From assembly GCA_018673215.1 (NCBI GenBank), contig JABHDE010000033.1, positions 1 through 64,000 on the forward strand: a stretch of DNA of 64,000 nucleotides. The letters are read 5' to 3'. Numbering within the stretch: the first letter of the stretch is position 1; each line of letters starts with the position of its first letter. Of this stretch, positions 36,712-46,137 are shown one piece after another. The translations under genes and the position numbers were made by a program. The notes below the pieces were generated by a model. It was not told where the DNA came from, did no database searches, and was given only the letters and a program-made list of their open reading frames with translations. Source of the DNA: Formosa sp. (lineage in GTDB: Bacteria > Bacteroidota > Bacteroidia > Flavobacteriales > Flavobacteriaceae).

Positions 36712-37077
36712 ATGGCAGCTTATAAAATTCAGAAAACGCCTTTCATCGTTCCAACAATAGATGGCAAAAGGATTGAAGAACATTTTGGAAACGCAACAGA
36801 CGGCAACGATGCCCTAAGCATAGCCCACATGGTAGCTCCTCCGGGCTGGAGCGAACCTTTTCAGACTCCTGAATTTGATGAATACACCTATATCATACAA
36901 GGAAAAAAACAATTCATTATTGAAAGCGAAACAATTATTTTAGAAAAAGGACAATCGATTAAAATTGAAAAAAATACACGAGTTCAATATTCAAACCCTT
37001 TTGAGACCCCTTGCGAATATCTAGCGATTTGTACGCCTGCATTTTCAATGGAAAACGTACACAGAGAAGAGCAATGA
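36712..37077 (+). CDS. Small cupin-domain protein
   Basis: A 121-aa single-domain cupin. The two cupin motifs are visible around GWSEPFQTPEFDEYTYIIQGKKQF (about 42-65) and ILEKGQSIKIEKNTRVQYSNP (about 76-97). The usual HxH pair of motif 1 is replaced (SEPFQTPEFDE), so metal binding is uncertain. Function unknown; it may bind a small ligand. It is 3 bases after the lipoprotein gene and overlaps the next gene by 4 bases (ATGA), consistent with an operon. Confidence 0.8.
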   Translation: MAAYKIQKTPFIVPTIDGKRIEEHFGNATDGNDALSIAHMVAPPGWSEPFQTPEFDEYTYIIQGKKQFIIESETIILEKGQSIKIEKNTRVQYSNPFETPCEYLAICTPAFSMENVHREEQ

Positions 37078-37907
37078 CAAACAAAATCTTACCCAAAATT
37101 ATAGGGAACCTTATAAATTTCATTGGAGTTTTTAATTCGGTATACGCCTCCAAACTAGCTTTAAATTTATTTTCAAAGCCAAGAAAAGGACAACTGACTC
37201 CACACATAAATTCATTTTTAGAAACTGCGACGTCCAAAACAACCTTACATTTCAACAAACTGCCCATTCAAACCTACCAATGGGAAGGCAACAAAGAAAC
37301 GGTGTTACTAGCGCACGGATGGGAAAGTAATTCAGGACGCTGGCGGGATAAGATTCAAAAACTTCATAAAGAAGGGTACAATGTGATTGCTTTAGACGGC
37401 CCTGCTCACGGCGGGTCTGGAAGCGCTACTTTTAATGCAATTCTATATTCAGAATTTATAAATGTTGTAAGTGAAAAATTTAAACCTACAGCATTTATTG
37501 GACACTCTGTTGGTGGGATGGCTTTGGTTGTTTTTCTTAAAAAACAAACCTATGCGGATGGTAAAAAACTTGTACTTCTTGGGGCCCCTTCAGGATTCAA
37601 AGGCATCATGAAACGCTACAAAGAAATGATGGGCTACAGCAAAAATGTATCGGAAGGAATTGATACATATATTGAACTTAAGTTTGGACACCCTCCTCAT
37701 TATTTTTCTACAGCAGACTTCGCAAAAGACATCGATATAAAAGGCTTGCTAATTCATGATAAGAGAGATCGCATCATCCCACATCAAGATGCGCTTGATA
37801 TAAACGCTCAATTTAAAAACGCCAAACTGATTTCAACAGAAGGTCTTGGTCATTCGCTTAAAGGTGATTTTGTATACGATGAATTAATTAAATTTTTGAG
37901 ACAGTAA
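37074..37907 (+). CDS. Alpha/beta-hydrolase
   Basis: A 277-aa hydrolase of the serine alpha/beta fold. The nucleophile elbow GHSVGGM (Ser in AFIGHSVGG, about residue 145), the oxyanion HGWESNSGRW loop, a late Asp in LLIHDKRDRIIPH and the catalytic His in GLGHSLKGDF make a complete triad. The start is ATG 37074, overlapping the cupin stop; the frame extends 21 codons upstream inside the cupin gene but that part is not family-like. It has no signal peptide. Substrate unknown. Confidence 0.88.
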   Translation: MTNKILPKIIGNLINFIGVFNSVYASKLALNLFSKPRKGQLTPHINSFLETATSKTTLHFNKLPIQTYQWEGNKETVLLAHGWESNSGRWRDKIQKLHKEGYNVIALDGPAHGGSGSATFNAILYSEFINVVSEKFKPTAFIGHSVGGMALVVFLKKQTYADGKKLVLLGAPSGFKGIMKRYKEMMGYSKNVSEGIDTYIELKFGHPPHYFSTADFAKDIDIKGLLIHDKRDRIIPHQDALDINAQFKNAKLISTEGLGHSLKGDFVYDELIKFLRQ

Positions 37908-37914
37908 ACTTTTG

Positions 37915-37922
37915 TAAATTTG
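37915..37922 (+). promoter_or_regulatory. Possible -7 element just before rluF
   Basis: TAAATTTG is a perfect TAnnTTTG only 4 bases before the rluF ATG, with a TTG 16 bases upstream of it. If used, the transcript would begin at or within the start codon (leaderless). It may be chance. Confidence 0.3.
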
Positions 37923-37926
37923 CCAC

Positions 37927-38652
37927 ATGGAACCATCTTCAACAAGACTGAATAAATATTTAAGCGAAGCTGGATATTGCTCGCGGCGTGCGGCCGACAA
38001 ACTGATTAACGAGGGCCGGGTGACCATCAACGGGGTCGTTCCGGAAATGGGGACAAAGGTTTTAAATGGTGACGAGGTTAAAGTGGATGGAAAAACCATT
38101 TTGAACGAAGCGAAAAAAAGAACCTACATCGCATTCAATAAACCTGTAGGAATCGTCTGTACGACCGATACGAGCGTTGAAAAAGACAATATCATTGATT
38201 ACATCAAGTACCCAAGTCGAATTTTTCCAATTGGACGCTTGGACAAAGACAGTGAGGGCTTGATTTTATTAACTGATGACGGCGATATCGTTAATAAAAT
38301 TCTTAGAGCGAGTAACAATCATGAAAAAGAGTACATAGTTTCTGTTGACAAACCGATTTCTCAAACGTTTATTCAACGCATGTCAGGCGGCATTCCTATT
38401 TTAGAAACCGTGACTAAAAAATGTAAGGTTCAAAAACTGAGCACCTATGAATTTAAAATCATTCTTACTCAGGGCTTAAACCGCCAAATTCGTCGCATGT
38501 GCGAGTACCTAAATTACGAAGTACTATCACTGAAACGTACCCGCATCATGAACATTCATTTGAAATGCGATATTGGGACATACCGCGATTTAACTCGCGA
38601 AGAATTAATCACTTTAAATGAAACGCTTAAAGACTCAAAAAAAACACTCTAA
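37927..38652 (+). CDS. rluF: 23S rRNA pseudouridine synthase, RluF type
   Basis: A 241-aa RsuA/RluB/E/F-family enzyme. An S4 RNA-binding domain (about 5-60: [22 protein letters not shown]) precedes the catalytic core with [18 protein letters not shown], whose nucleophile is Asp106. RluF modifies U2604 (and tRNA-Tyr U35) in E. coli; the assignment to RluF over RluB/E rests on overall likeness and is less certain than the superfamily. Its TAA overlaps the ATG of the VOC gene by one base. Confidence 0.87.
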   Translation: MEPSSTRLNKYLSEAGYCSRRAADKLINEGRVTINGVVPEMGTKVLNGDEVKVDGKTILNEAKKRTYIAFNKPVGIVCTTDTSVEKDNIIDYIKYPSRIFPIGRLDKDSEGLILLTDDGDIVNKILRASNNHEKEYIVSVDKPISQTFIQRMSGGIPILETVTKKCKVQKLSTYEFKIILTQGLNRQIRRMCEYLNYEVLSLKRTRIMNIHLKCDIGTYRDLTREELITLNETLKDSKKTL

Positions 38653-39077
38653 TGAACAGTTTATCTCCTTTTCACTTAGCCATTCCTGTTTGGAATTTAG
38701 AAACCTGTCGTGAATTTTATAGAGAAGTTTTAGGATGTGAAGAAGGCCGTCATAGCGATCATTGGGTTGATTTTAATTTTTTTGGACATCAGCTCGTCAT
38801 TCATTTCAAACCAAAGGAAAAAGAAACGGATCTTCACATCAATAAAGTGGATGGAAAGCAAGTTCCTGTTCCTCATTTTGGGGTAATCCTTCCATGGGAA
38901 AAATTTGATAGCTTCTCTGAACATTTAAAATCACAAAAGATAGATTTCATTATTGAGCCCTATATCCGTTTTGAGGGACAGCTTGGTGAACAAGCCACGA
39001 TGTTTTTTTATGACCCCGCAGGAAATGCTTTAGAATTTAAAGCTTTTAAAGATCCGACTCAGATTTTTGCTAAATAG
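38652..39077 (+). CDS. VOC-superfamily (glyoxalase-like) protein
   Basis: A 141-aa protein with two beta-alpha-beta-beta-beta units. The first is [23 protein letters not shown] and the second begins [15 protein letters not shown]. Candidate metal ligands are His8, His40-42 region ([10 protein letters not shown]), His76 (PHFGV) and Glu in NALEFKAF. The family includes dioxygenases, glyoxalases and resistance proteins, so no reaction can be assigned. It is coupled to rluF (TAATG). Its last 8 bases overlap the end of the convergent folD gene. Confidence 0.85.
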   Translation: MNSLSPFHLAIPVWNLETCREFYREVLGCEEGRHSDHWVDFNFFGHQLVIHFKPKEKETDLHINKVDGKQVPVPHFGVILPWEKFDSFSEHLKSQKIDFIIEPYIRFEGQLGEQATMFFYDPAGNALEFKAFKDPTQIFAK

Positions 39078-39960
39078 ATAAATTGGCAGCGTGGCGCTCG
39101 CAAGCGAGCAGTGTGTTTTTGAGTAACATCGCTATGGTCATTGGCCCTACTCCACCAGGTACTGGCGTGATATAACTTGCTTTTTCAGCAACACTTTCAA
39201 AATGTACATCTCCAGCAATTCGATACCCTCTTTTCTTTGTTTCGTCTGGGACTCTGGTAATTCCCACATCAATAATAACGGCTCCTGGCTTGACCATTTC
39301 GGCGGTTAAAAATTCTGGTATTCCCAAGGCAGCAACCACGATATCTGCTTTTAAAGTGAGTTCGGCTAAATTGGTTGTTCGGCTATGGGCTATGGTTACA
39401 GTTGCATCACCTGCAGGACGTTTTTGACTCATTAAAATACTCATCGGACGCCCTACAATGTGACTTCTCCCAATGACTACCACTTGCTTTCCTGAAGTGG
39501 GCACTTTATAACGTTCTAAAAGCTCCATAATTCCATAGGGGGTAGCGGGTAAAAAGGTTGGTAAATCCAACGCCATACGCCCGACATTCATAGGATGAAA
39601 ACCATCCACATCTTTATCCGGGTGGACTGCCATCAATACTTTTTGTTCGTCTATATGCTTTGGCAACGGAAGTTGTACAATAAATCCATCAATTGCTGGA
39701 TTGTCATTCAAAGACTGAATTTGGGCTAATAAGGATTCCTCGGTTGTCGTTTCTGGCAAATCAATCAGTGTAGAATCAAACCCTACGAGTTCGCAGGCTT
39801 TAACTTTAGCACCTACATAGGTCATACTTGCTCCGTTTGTTCCCACGAGAACAGCTGCCAAATGTGGGGCGCGTTTTCCTTGACTTATTATTTCTGAAAC
39901 CGCCGAAGCGATTTCAACTTTTATATCTGCACTTGTTTGTTTCCCGTCTAATAAAGTCAT
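39070..39960 (-). CDS. folD: Methylenetetrahydrofolate dehydrogenase / cyclohydrolase
   Basis: Bifunctional NADP enzyme linking 5,10-methylene-, 5,10-methenyl- and 10-formyl-tetrahydrofolate. At 296 aa it is of normal length. [13 protein letters not shown] holds the catalytic Tyr/Lys pair; [14 protein letters not shown] and [15 protein letters not shown] are family signatures; [12 protein letters not shown] is the cofactor loop and [11 protein letters not shown] the C-terminal signature. It lies 24 bases after ffh on the same strand and is probably cotranscribed. Confidence 0.97.
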   Translation of the reverse strand: MTLLDGKQTSADIKVEIASAVSEIISQGKRAPHLAAVLVGTNGASMTYVGAKVKACELVGFDSTLIDLPETTTEESLLAQIQSLNDNPAIDGFIVQLPLPKHIDEQKVLMAVHPDKDVDGFHPMNVGRMALDLPTFLPATPYGIMELLERYKVPTSGKQVVVIGRSHIVGRPMSILMSQKRPAGDATVTIAHSRTTNLAELTLKADIVVAALGIPEFLTAEMVKPGAVIIDVGITRVPDETKKRGYRIAGDVHFESVAEKASYITPVPGGVGPMTIAMLLKNTLLACERHAANLSI

Positions 39961-39984
39961 TGTTATCTTGTCGTTAATTCACAC

Positions 39985-41316
39985 CTATCTAGGCATATTT
40001 TTCATCATTTGCATCATTTTTCTACCGCCTCCGCCTTGCATCATCTTCATCATTTTACTCATTTGATTGAACTGCTTCATCAATTGATTCACTTGTTGTA
40101 TAGACGTTCCAGAGCCAGCTCCAATCCGTTTTTTACGACTGGCGTTTAAAAGTGTAGGCTTAGATCGTTCTTCTGGGGTCATTGAATGAATAATAGCTTC
40201 TATATGTTTAAATGCATCATCGTCGACATCAATATCTTTCATCATTTTTCCAGCCCCCGGAATCATCCCCATAAGGTCTTTCATATTTCCCATTTTCTTA
40301 ACCTGCTGAATTTGAGATAAAAAGTCATCAAACCCAAATTGGTTTTTGGCTATTTTCTTTTGGATTTTACGCGCTTCTTGCTCATCAAATTGTTCTTGGG
40401 CACGCTCGACTAAAGAGACGACATCTCCCATGCCTAAAATTCGCTCTGCCATACGTGCTGGGTAGAACACATCTATGGCTTCCATTTTTTCACCTGTACC
40501 AATAAACTTAATAGGTTTATTGACCACTGATTTTATGGATATGGCAGCTCCACCTCTTGTATCTCCATCTAATTTGGTAAGAATAACACCATCAAAATTT
40601 AGAATGTCATTAAAAGATTTGGCAGTATTAACAGCATCTTGCCCCGTCATTGCATCCACCACAAATAAGGTTTCTTGCGGCTTAATAGCTTTATGAATAT
40701 TAGCAATTTCAGTCATCATGGCTTCATCGACGGCTAAACGCCCAGCAGTATCTATAATAACGACATTACATCCTTTGGCTTTAGCATCGGCTAGACCCGC
40801 TTTGGCTATGGCTACTGGATCGTTATTTCCTAGATCGCTATACACTTCAACACCCACTTGTTCTGCAACAATGTGCAACTGATCGATGGCCGCTGGACGG
40901 TACACATCACAGGCGACAAGCATTGGTTTTTTAGATTTTTTTGTTTTGAGATAATTGGCAAGTTTTCCAGAAAAGGTCGTTTTACCCGACCCTTGTAAAC
41001 CAGACATTAAAATGACACTTGGATTGGCTGATATATTAATTCCTTCGACATCGCCCCCCATTAAAGTGGTCAATTCATCTTTTACAATTTTGACCATCAA
41101 TTGGCCCGGCTGTAGCGTAGTTAAAACGTTTTGACCAAGTGCTTTTTCCTTAACGCGATTAGTAAATTCTTTGGCAATTTTATAATTCACATCAGCATCC
41201 AACAACGCGCGACGTACTTCTTTGAGTGTTTCGGCAACATTGATTTCTGAGATGCGCCCGTGTCCTTTGAGAACATGAAGGGCTTTATCTAATTTTTCAC
41301 TTAAATTATTGAACAT
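39985..41316 (-). CDS. ffh: Signal recognition particle GTPase Ffh
   Basis: SRP54-type GTPase that delivers nascent membrane proteins to the translocon together with SRP RNA. It has 443 aa. The N domain is about 1-90; the G domain has GLQGSGKTT (106-114), DTAGR and TKLDGD; the methionine-rich M domain (from about 300) ends in QMSKMMKMMQ and a Gly/Arg stretch, the signal-sequence groove. A TACTTTTG -7 element lies 23 bases upstream. No SRP RNA gene was recognised in the window. Confidence 0.97.
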   Translation of the reverse strand: MFNNLSEKLDKALHVLKGHGRISEINVAETLKEVRRALLDADVNYKIAKEFTNRVKEKALGQNVLTTLQPGQLMVKIVKDELTTLMGGDVEGINISANPSVILMSGLQGSGKTTFSGKLANYLKTKKSKKPMLVACDVYRPAAIDQLHIVAEQVGVEVYSDLGNNDPVAIAKAGLADAKAKGCNVVIIDTAGRLAVDEAMMTEIANIHKAIKPQETLFVVDAMTGQDAVNTAKSFNDILNFDGVILTKLDGDTRGGAAISIKSVVNKPIKFIGTGEKMEAIDVFYPARMAERILGMGDVVSLVERAQEQFDEQEARKIQKKIAKNQFGFDDFLSQIQQVKKMGNMKDLMGMIPGAGKMMKDIDVDDDAFKHIEAIIHSMTPEERSKPTLLNASRKKRIGAGSGTSIQQVNQLMKQFNQMSKMMKMMQGGGGRKMMQMMKNMPR

Positions 41317-41339
41317 AAATTGCGGTTTTAATCGAACTA

Positions 41340-41347
41340 CAAAAGTA
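41340..41347 (-). promoter_or_regulatory. -7 promoter element of ffh
   Basis: Reads TACTTTTG on the minus strand, a perfect TAnnTTTG, 23 bases before the ffh ATG. The leader would be about 15-17 nt. Confidence 0.55.
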
Positions 41348-41424
41348 AAGAATTATTTTATTTTAAAACCGTTAATAGGCTGTTAAACCCTTCGATTTAT
41401 TTTTAAATCACTCTAAAAATCAGG

Positions 41425-42114
41425 CTAGGGCGTAGAACTTGATATTTGCAATAATTTACCGTTATAAAATTGCTGACTATTTTTAGCGAATTCAAAAATA
41501 TAGTTGGCCATTTCAGATGCAGTTGTCGGGGCTTGATATCCTGGAAATGCTTCTTCTAGCATTTCGGTTTGGACAGCTCCTAGCGCCAGCACATTAAAGG
41601 ATGGCCCTGTTTCCTTATATTCTTCTGCTAAAAGTTCAGTCAGAGTTATCACAGCTCCTTTACTGGAGCTATAAGCGGAAAGTCCTGGAAATTTCACAGA
41701 ACCTTGTACACCGCCCATAGAACTGATGGTGACCACATGTCCTTTTGAAGGCATGAATGGTATGATACGTCGAGTGAGTTCGGCAACCCCAAAAACATTG
41801 GTCGTATAGACTTGTTGAAAATCCTCAAAAGTGGTGTCAGCAAATGGCTTATTTAAGAGGGTTCCTGCATTGTTTATCAAAACATCAACCTGTTTCCATT
41901 CCTTTTTCACAAAGTCTTCCACTCTATCATAATCTTCGGGTTTACTCAAGTCAAACGACAAGGCCTTAATATTCTCAAAATTTAAATTTGAAACGGGTTT
42001 CGCATTTCTCGATAGAGCCAAAACATCGTAGCCTGCATTTGCAAAAAGATGCACGAGTTCAAAACCAATGCCACGACTGGTTCCTGTGATTATAACTGTT
42101 TTTATTGGTTTCAT
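41425..42114 (-). CDS. Short-chain dehydrogenase/reductase
   Basis: A 229-aa classical SDR, NAD(P)-dependent. It shows the cofactor motif TGTSRGIG (10-17), NNAGT in strand 4, the catalytic Ser (TISSMGG) and the YxxxK pair in AYSSSKGA. The Arg after the glycine motif (SRG) suggests NADPH preference. Substrate unknown. It stands alone, with a near-consensus TACCTTCG (42146-42153, minus strand) upstream. Confidence 0.9.
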   Translation of the reverse strand: MKPIKTVIITGTSRGIGFELVHLFANAGYDVLALSRNAKPVSNLNFENIKALSFDLSKPEDYDRVEDFVKKEWKQVDVLINNAGTLLNKPFADTTFEDFQQVYTTNVFGVAELTRRIIPFMPSKGHVVTISSMGGVQGSVKFPGLSAYSSSKGAVITLTELLAEEYKETGPSFNVLALGAVQTEMLEEAFPGYQAPTTASEMANYIFEFAKNSQQFYNGKLLQISSSTP

Positions 42115-42177
42115 AACTGTAAATTTTGAATCTATGTTATAAATACGAAGGTACTAAAGTCCTGTGTATAATTACAT

Positions 42178-42900
42178 TTAGTTAGTTCTTTTTATGCTCA
42201 GTTTTAAAGTGGACAGCATATAAAAAACAGACATTAATATGATGATAAACAACTCAAACCACAACAAATAATAGGGCCATACGCCTATGATTAACGGGTT
42301 TTCGGCCTGTGGTGGTTCTGCCAAATACATATAATTGGAACCTAAATAAAAATTTAATGGCATGATGATTACTAACAATACGTTCAGAACAATGAAGGAG
42401 GTGAAAACTGAATATTTTGAAGGCCTCATGTTTAAATTTTGAAGCATGTATAAAGGCAGTAAAAAGATCAACACATGTCTAACGTAATACTCTGAATATG
42501 AAAAAATACTGCCGTCAAACCCGTTCATTTGTGGAGTTAAAACCGACATAATACCTCCAATAACGCCTGTATAGAACACAAAGTCAAATAACGCCTGTTT
42601 ACGTTTTAAGAAGGGAAGGAACGAACAAATTAAACCAGAGATACCACATAAGTGAAATGGTAAATCTGTAACTATATTCCAGTGTCCATTAAAGGCTGTG
42701 CGTAAAGGGGTAACAACAGAAGAGAAAAATAAAATCCCTCCTATAAGATAGGTCACTCTAACGTTCTGTTGTCTCGACAAAAAACGACCCAGTCCTAAAA
42801 CGAAAACAACAATTACTAAAACAGCACAATTATTGACGATCCATTCATCCGACATGAATTTGATAGTATAGTTGGGGAATGTTTGATTGTTTAAAAGCAT
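42178..42900 (-). CDS. TIGR02206 family membrane protein (YwaF-like)
   Basis: A 240-aa integral membrane protein with about seven helices. The family traits FHLCGISGLICSFLPF and a conserved WPYYLLWFELFI are visible. The TIGR02206/YwaF family is found in Firmicutes and Bacteroidota and has no assigned function. I start at the ATG at 42900; a TTG directly before it would add one residue. It is a single gene next to tRNA-Val (other strand). Confidence 0.82.
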   Translation of the reverse strand: MLLNNQTFPNYTIKFMSDEWIVNNCAVLVIVVFVLGLGRFLSRQQNVRVTYLIGGILFFSSVVTPLRTAFNGHWNIVTDLPFHLCGISGLICSFLPFLKRKQALFDFVFYTGVIGGIMSVLTPQMNGFDGSIFSYSEYYVRHVLIFLLPLYMLQNLNMRPSKYSVFTSFIVLNVLLVIIMPLNFYLGSNYMYLAEPPQAENPLIIGVWPYYLLWFELFIIILMSVFYMLSTLKLSIKRTN

Positions 42901-42995
42901 CAAGGAACTAAATTTTGGTTAATAACGTAATATCTCAAAAAATAAAGATACATAATTAAAAGATATTAGTATTTTTACTCTTGATTAAAAAAAGC

Positions 42996-43070
42996 GGGTC
43001 ATTAACTCAGTTGGTTCAGAGTGTTACCTTGACAGGGTAGAAGTCACTGGTTCGAATCCAGTATGACCCA
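42996..43070 (+). tRNA. tRNA-Val (anticodon GAC)
   Basis: A 75-nt cloverleaf including the discriminator A. The acceptor GGGTCAT pairs with ATGACCC; the anticodon stem TTACC/GGTAG encloses TTGACAG; T-arm ACTGG TTCGAAT CCAGT. No CCA encoded. A TATTTTTA (42970-42977, 7 of 8 matches to the -7 consensus) lies 18 bases upstream. A terminator begins 2 bases after its 3' end. Confidence 0.95.
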
Positions 43071-43072
43071 CG

Positions 43073-43102
43073 AAAAAACCACTCAAAATTGAGTGGTTTT
43101 TT
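43073..43102. terminator. Terminator after tRNA-Val(GAC)
   Basis: A perfect 14-bp stem AAAAAACCACTCAA and its complement, 2 bases after the tRNA. The convergent barrel gene ends at 43104, so its stop codon directly abuts the hairpin, which can serve both directions. The stem core CCACTCA recurs at 56535 and 58492. Confidence 0.85.
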
Positions 43103-43103
43103 G

Positions 43104-43661
43104 TTAAAATGAGAAATTGAGATTTATCACTCCTAGATTTTTGATCCCAGAGCTAAAAATTTCATTGCTATTATCTATTGGACTTCCGTCGTAATCTTTA
43201 ATATTTTGTAGTTTAAAAAACAGTCCTGGTTCTGTAGAGATTGAGAAGTGTTTCCCTAAAACTAGCTCAATTCTAAAAAAACCGATTAATGAGGATTCAT
43301 AATTTTTTCTTTCTGCTTGATAGCTGTCAGAATAATTAAAAGCCAAGTCGAGTCCATAATAAAATCTCCATCGCTTAGAGCTGGATTTTAATTTAAAATC
43401 TATTCCTGGTTTAATTCCGACAGTCAACCGATTGTCTTCTTCGTAAAAATACTTCAAACCAAATCGTAGGTGTTTTCTTTCAGATTTCATCCTTCTGTAG
43501 CCAAGATTGAAATCATTTGAATTTGAAGAAAATACAGCAGGAATTAAATCGTCTGCATTTAGAGATATCTGATTTTTAAGTTCCTCTTGAGCATAAAGCT
43601 GGGACCCAAAACTTAAAAATCCAAAGATGAATAAAATGAAACTAGAGAGTCTATTATTCAT
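43104..43661 (-). CDS. Predicted small outer-membrane beta-barrel protein
   Basis: A 185-aa protein with a Sec signal (1-25, ending QLYAQ). The mature part is a series of short amphipathic strands such as RKHLRFGLKYFYEE, RLTVGIKPGIDFKL and RWRFYYGLDLAFNY, ending in VINLNFSF with a terminal Phe, the classic outer-membrane barrel ending. No known family was recognised. Its ATG overlaps the end of the lipoprotein gene upstream by 8 bases, so the two are made together. Confidence 0.7.
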   Translation of the reverse strand: MNNRLSSFILFIFGFLSFGSQLYAQEELKNQISLNADDLIPAVFSSNSNDFNLGYRRMKSERKHLRFGLKYFYEEDNRLTVGIKPGIDFKLKSSSKRWRFYYGLDLAFNYSDSYQAERKNYESSLIGFFRIELVLGKHFSISTEPGLFFKLQNIKDYDGSPIDNSNEIFSSGIKNLGVINLNFSF

Positions 43662-44763
43662 CGTCTAATCTATCAATGAAACGGGCGAAAATACCTTCAA
43701 GTGTCTGAATGAACTCTTCACCGTCTACCCCAATCCCAATGAAATTTTCAACGTTAACAGATGTTCCATCAACAAAAATCATATGTAAAGAATACTCTTC
43801 ATCTGCATCTTCTTGAAGTTCAATTTCACCTAGCATAACTTCGTCAACAATTACGTTTACATCTACAAAATTATTGATCTGAATTGTTGTCGGGTCGTCT
43901 AAAGCAAATAAATACTCTGCATCAATATTAAACTCCACCTTCATAGAATTAGATGTAAAACTTCCAGATATATAATCAATATCTGTATCTTCTAAGTTCT
44001 CATAATCAGTAGACAACAATTTGATGGAGGCTTCAAACTGATTGACACAGCCGTCTTCATCACTACTAAGAGCGTATCCAAAAGAAAATTTATCATCACT
44101 AATTTTATCAATAGAAAAATCGTGAGTAAATGGGTTCATATAAATATTAAAATTTACATCATTTGGTACTGGAATTTCACCAGACATCGTATAGCTTACA
44201 TTCTCAATATTAAAAGCAAGCATCCTTTGGTCGTTGTGAGACATCTCTACACTCAAAGTTGTTGGGATATACACTGGGTCTTCAATGTTTAAAAGCTCTT
44301 CTGTAACTCCAGACACGGTAATTGACGTATCATTTGAATTGGAATTAGTAAACATTGGAAACATCATTTTCATTGTTGAATTTGAAGCTTCTGTAGTCCA
44401 GGTTTCTAAGAGACTGTTGTATTCGTAGGTCCCAAAATAATTTTGAATATTAAAAGGCTCATTCGGGTAATCTGAATCAATTAAAGGTTGGTAATTTGGA
44501 ATATTTTCTACTGCGTCCATCATAATTTGATGAAAATCTGTAGTATCCGCTTCAGCATTGTCGTAAATTTCGATTAATAAATTTGAAAAATCTCCTGTTT
44601 CAAGAACCTCAAGGCAATTCATAAGCATTTCTACACTGGCTTCAACCTGTTCTTGATCTTGTTCGGCAGTATTTTGAGACTCCGGGGTTGTGGCATCGTT
44701 AACAGATTCATTATCACATGTAAACAACGTGATCATCATAAATAATAAAATAAACTTTTTCAT
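43654..44763 (-). CDS. Acidic lipoprotein of unknown function
   Basis: A 369-aa protein with a lipoprotein signal (lipobox LFTC, Cys16) and a strongly acidic mature chain. Residues 25-45 are a Glu/Gln-rich linker; the rest seems strand-rich with no motif I know. It ends in GIFARFIDRLDDE. A perfect TATATTTG -7 element lies 26 bases upstream. It overlaps the following barrel-protein gene by 8 bases; a surface-exposed lipoprotein with a barrel partner is a reasonable guess only. Confidence 0.72.
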   Translation of the reverse strand: MKKFILLFMMITLFTCDNESVNDATTPESQNTAEQDQEQVEASVEMLMNCLEVLETGDFSNLLIEIYDNAEADTTDFHQIMMDAVENIPNYQPLIDSDYPNEPFNIQNYFGTYEYNSLLETWTTEASNSTMKMMFPMFTNSNSNDTSITVSGVTEELLNIEDPVYIPTTLSVEMSHNDQRMLAFNIENVSYTMSGEIPVPNDVNFNIYMNPFTHDFSIDKISDDKFSFGYALSSDEDGCVNQFEASIKLLSTDYENLEDTDIDYISGSFTSNSMKVEFNIDAEYLFALDDPTTIQINNFVDVNVIVDEVMLGEIELQEDADEEYSLHMIFVDGTSVNVENFIGIGVDGEEFIQTLEGIFARFIDRLDDE

Positions 44764-44788
44764 AACTTAAATGGAATATAATTTGACT

Positions 44789-44796
44789 CAAATATA
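44789..44796 (-). promoter_or_regulatory. -7 promoter element of the lipoprotein/barrel pair
   Basis: Reads TATATTTG on the minus strand, a perfect TAnnTTTG, 25 bases before the ATG at 44763. No -33 TTG at the standard spacing. Confidence 0.5.
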
Positions 44797-44839
44797 CAAT
44801 AAAATCAATAATTTTTATTTTTTAATAAAAATTTTAAAC

Positions 44840-46123
44840 TTAAATCATCTTCAATACACGCTCCAAAGCCATGCCACGCGATCCTTTAATTAAAATACTT
44901 GTATTTGAAATAGTTGTTCGCTCTAAATGCAATTGAAGCTCTTTGAAAGTTTTAAAGAACTTAAAATTTGGATGTGGTATTTTTTGGGAAAAAAAATGAG
45001 ATCCTACAAAATAAAACTTACAACCATTGATTAGAGTTGCTTTATTTATAAGCACTGAATGTTCTTTGGCGCTCGTCGTACCTAACTCAAACATATCTCC
45101 TAGAATGGCGAGTTTATTTTGATTTTGAACCGCTATAAAATTATCCAAGGCTACCTCCATACTACTTGGATTGGCATTGTAAGCATCTAATAAAATTTCA
45201 TTGGAATGCTGCTGAATAATTTGCGAGCGGTTGTTCGCTGGCACATAGGCCTCAATTCCCTTTTTGAGCTGCAATGGGGTCAACTCAAAATAGCTACCTA
45301 TGGTTAAGGCGGCTGCTATATTCTGAAAATTATATATTCCTGTAAGATGGGTTTGAATTTCTGTATTATTAAGTGACACACTCAAAAATGGTTGTGTTGT
45401 TGTTAGTTTTACATTCACGGCTGTTTTGGACGATTCCGAAAAAGTGTAAGTATTGTCATAGTCTCCCACTTGTGCTATTTGCTGTGTATCTTGATAGTTT
45501 AAAATAATTAATCTAGAATGTGTTTTCAAATAATCGTATAATTCACTTTTAGCTTTTACAACGCCTTCTTCGGATCCAAAGCCCTCTAAATGTGCTTTGC
45601 CAAAATTGGTGATATACCCCATGTTAGGTTGTGCAATTTCACATAGAAATGCGATTTCCTTAGCATGGTTTGCCCCCATCTCAACAATCCCAATTTCGGT
45701 CTCGGTTGTCATGCTTAAAAGGGTAAGAGGCACCCCGATATGATTATTCAAATTCCCTACAGTTGCTGCAGTTGTAAAGTGAGGTTTCAACACGGCATGT
45801 ATCAGCTCTTTAGTAGTCGTTTTGCCGTTGCTGCCTGTTAGTGCAATGATAGGCAACCCGAGATAGTTTCTATGAAAGTGCGCCAATGCTTGTAGCGTTT
45901 CTAAGACGTCTGCAACCAAAACGAATCGATCATTTGAGGAATGCTGTACTTCATCTACAATAGCATAGCGAGCTCCTTTTTCGAGGGCTTGGTATGCAAA
46001 AGTATTTCCGTTAAAATTAACGCCTTTTAAGGCAAAAAACAAGGAGTCTTGTTTGATACTTCTTGTATCCGTGGAAACTCCAGAAGACTCTAAAAATAAT
46101 TGATGAATTTGGTGTAATTCCAT
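44840..46123 (-). CDS. murF: UDP-N-acetylmuramoyl-tripeptide--D-alanyl-D-alanine ligase
   Basis: Adds the D-Ala-D-Ala dipeptide to the peptidoglycan precursor in the cytosol. It has 427 aa, with the ATP loop LTGSNGKTTTKELI (95-108), the Mur-ligase middle domain (VEMGANHAKEIAFL, NFGKAHLEGF) and the C-terminal domain with LLDAYNANPSSM and LAILGDMFELG. It lies downstream of gldJ, separated by 71 bases and a terminator, so it probably has its own promoter; TATTTTTA (7 of 8) is near 46131 on this strand. Confidence 0.96.
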   Translation of the reverse strand: MELHQIHQLFLESSGVSTDTRSIKQDSLFFALKGVNFNGNTFAYQALEKGARYAIVDEVQHSSNDRFVLVADVLETLQALAHFHRNYLGLPIIALTGSNGKTTTKELIHAVLKPHFTTAATVGNLNNHIGVPLTLLSMTTETEIGIVEMGANHAKEIAFLCEIAQPNMGYITNFGKAHLEGFGSEEGVVKAKSELYDYLKTHSRLIILNYQDTQQIAQVGDYDNTYTFSESSKTAVNVKLTTTQPFLSVSLNNTEIQTHLTGIYNFQNIAAALTIGSYFELTPLQLKKGIEAYVPANNRSQIIQQHSNEILLDAYNANPSSMEVALDNFIAVQNQNKLAILGDMFELGTTSAKEHSVLINKATLINGCKFYFVGSHFFSQKIPHPNFKFFKTFKELQLHLERTTISNTSILIKGSRGMALERVLKMI

Positions 46124-46137
46124 GTCCTAAAAATAAC

